Part shown: positions 6,045-6,392 of the stretch, in pieces | How positions within the stretch are numbered: position 1 is the stretch's first letter | How the letters are laid out: every line of letters begins with the position of its first letter | The notes under the pieces: model-generated | What the model was told of the DNA's origin: nothing | Seen by the model: the letters and a program-made list of their open reading frames with translations, nothing else | Databases searched by the model: none | Position numbers and translations under genes: made by a program | Assembly (NCBI GenBank): GCA_003154135.1 | Contig: PMCN01000177.1 | Coordinates: forward strand, 4,332-10,723 | Direction: 5' to 3' | DNA length: 6,392 bases | Origin: Acidimicrobiaceae bacterium | Lineage (GTDB): Bacteria; Actinomycetota; Acidimicrobiia; Acidimicrobiales; Ilumatobacteraceae

Positions 6045-6392
6045 TCAGGTGAGCCATGCCTTCCAGACCGCCTGGTTGGCGTCGACCCACTTCTGGGCGG
6101 CGGCAGCCGGGGTCATCTTGTCGCTGTCGACGCTGGCAGCGATGGTGTTCTGCTGGTCGGTGGTGAGCTGCAGCTTCTGGATCACGGCCCACACCTTCGG
6201 GTTCTTGTCCTTCAGCTTGGCCGAGGCGGCCTTGTACAGCTCGTCGACGGGGTAGTCGCAGGCGTAACCGCCATCACTGGCCGCAGCCGAGGCCTTGCAG
6301 GCGTCGGTCACCGGAGGCAGCTTGACCTCGACGAACGGCAGGCCGGTGGCCCACTTCCAGTGCGGCTGCCAGAACTGCAGCAGGATCGGCTT
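6045..6392 (-). CDS. Glycine betaine/proline-type ABC transporter substrate-binding protein, OpuAC family (5' partial)
   Basis: C-terminal 115 residues of a periplasmic or lipid-anchored binding protein that captures a quaternary-amine osmolyte such as glycine betaine for an ABC importer. The gene continues beyond the right edge; the frame is open to base 6392, so an in-frame GTG at 6309-6311 is internal, not a start. The fragment begins with KPILLQFWQPHWKWATGLPF, and the W-x-P-H-W pattern is the OpuAC hallmark, supplying aromatic side chains to the ligand cage. Cys32 and Cys45 (DACK and YACDYP) may form the disulfide found in many of these proteins. The C-terminus has the expected helical tail, ending AAAQKWVDANQAVWKAWLT. 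Signal peptide and lipobox would be outside the window. The permease and ATPase genes, if linked, must be upstream, since what follows is a hairpin and then the dehydrogenase operon. Ligands other than betaine (proline betaine, choline, carnitine, DMSP) are possible. Confidence 0.85.
   Translation of the reverse strand, partial: KPILLQFWQPHWKWATGLPFVEVKLPPVTDACKASAAASDGGYACDYPVDELYKAASAKLKDKNPKVWAVIQKLQLTTDQQNTIAASVDSDKMTPAAAAQKWVDANQAVWKAWLT

Overview
The window is a gene-dense, visibly GC-rich stretch whose codons nearly always end in G or C, with very short intergenic gaps and ATGA start/stop overlaps. Together with a DinB/maleylpyruvate-isomerase-like gene (a family that uses mycothiol in its characterised members) and an apparently leaderless gene, this suggests an actinobacterium. 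A marine or freshwater Acidimicrobiia type is my guess from general gene style, not something the sequence proves. I see no RNA gene, mobile element, CRISPR array or phage gene, and no gene-free stretch longer than 300 bases.

Layout: (1) the 3' part of a GMC-family FAD oxidoreductase (choline dehydrogenase-like) on the + strand, cut by the left edge; (2) an APH/choline-kinase-fold phosphotransferase on the - strand, its stop facing the GMC stop with 4 bases between; (3) a 70-bp divergent control region; (4) on the + strand, a zinc-independent quinone-oxidoreductase-type MDR dehydrogenase and, coupled to it by an ATGA overlap, a DinB/MDMPI-family protein; (5) on the - strand, converging on that pair with a 13-bp overlap of coding ends, a two-gene operon of a 3-hydroxyisobutyrate-dehydrogenase-type enzyme (upstream) and a class II aldolase/adducin-family protein (downstream), again coupled by ATGA; (6) a 117-bp gap with a perfect 13-bp hairpin (probable terminator) and a promoter for a leaderless transcript; (7) the C-terminal part of a glycine betaine/proline-type (OpuAC) ABC substrate-binding protein on the - strand, cut by the right edge.

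The genes look like a catabolic, redox-rich neighbourhood: an alcohol-oxidising flavoprotein, two NAD(P)-dependent dehydrogenases, a possible lyase or decarboxylase of the class II aldolase fold, and a compatible-solute uptake protein. The beta-hydroxyacid dehydrogenase plus class II aldolase pair resembles the gene pairing of four-carbon acid-sugar pathways, but no DUF1537 kinase is present and the aldolase has Ala where the classical catalytic Glu would be, so the substrate is open. No clearly new defence or mobile system is visible. The most distinctive signals are the leaderless promoter with its adjacent hairpin, the altered aldolase site, and the overlapping convergent gene ends.
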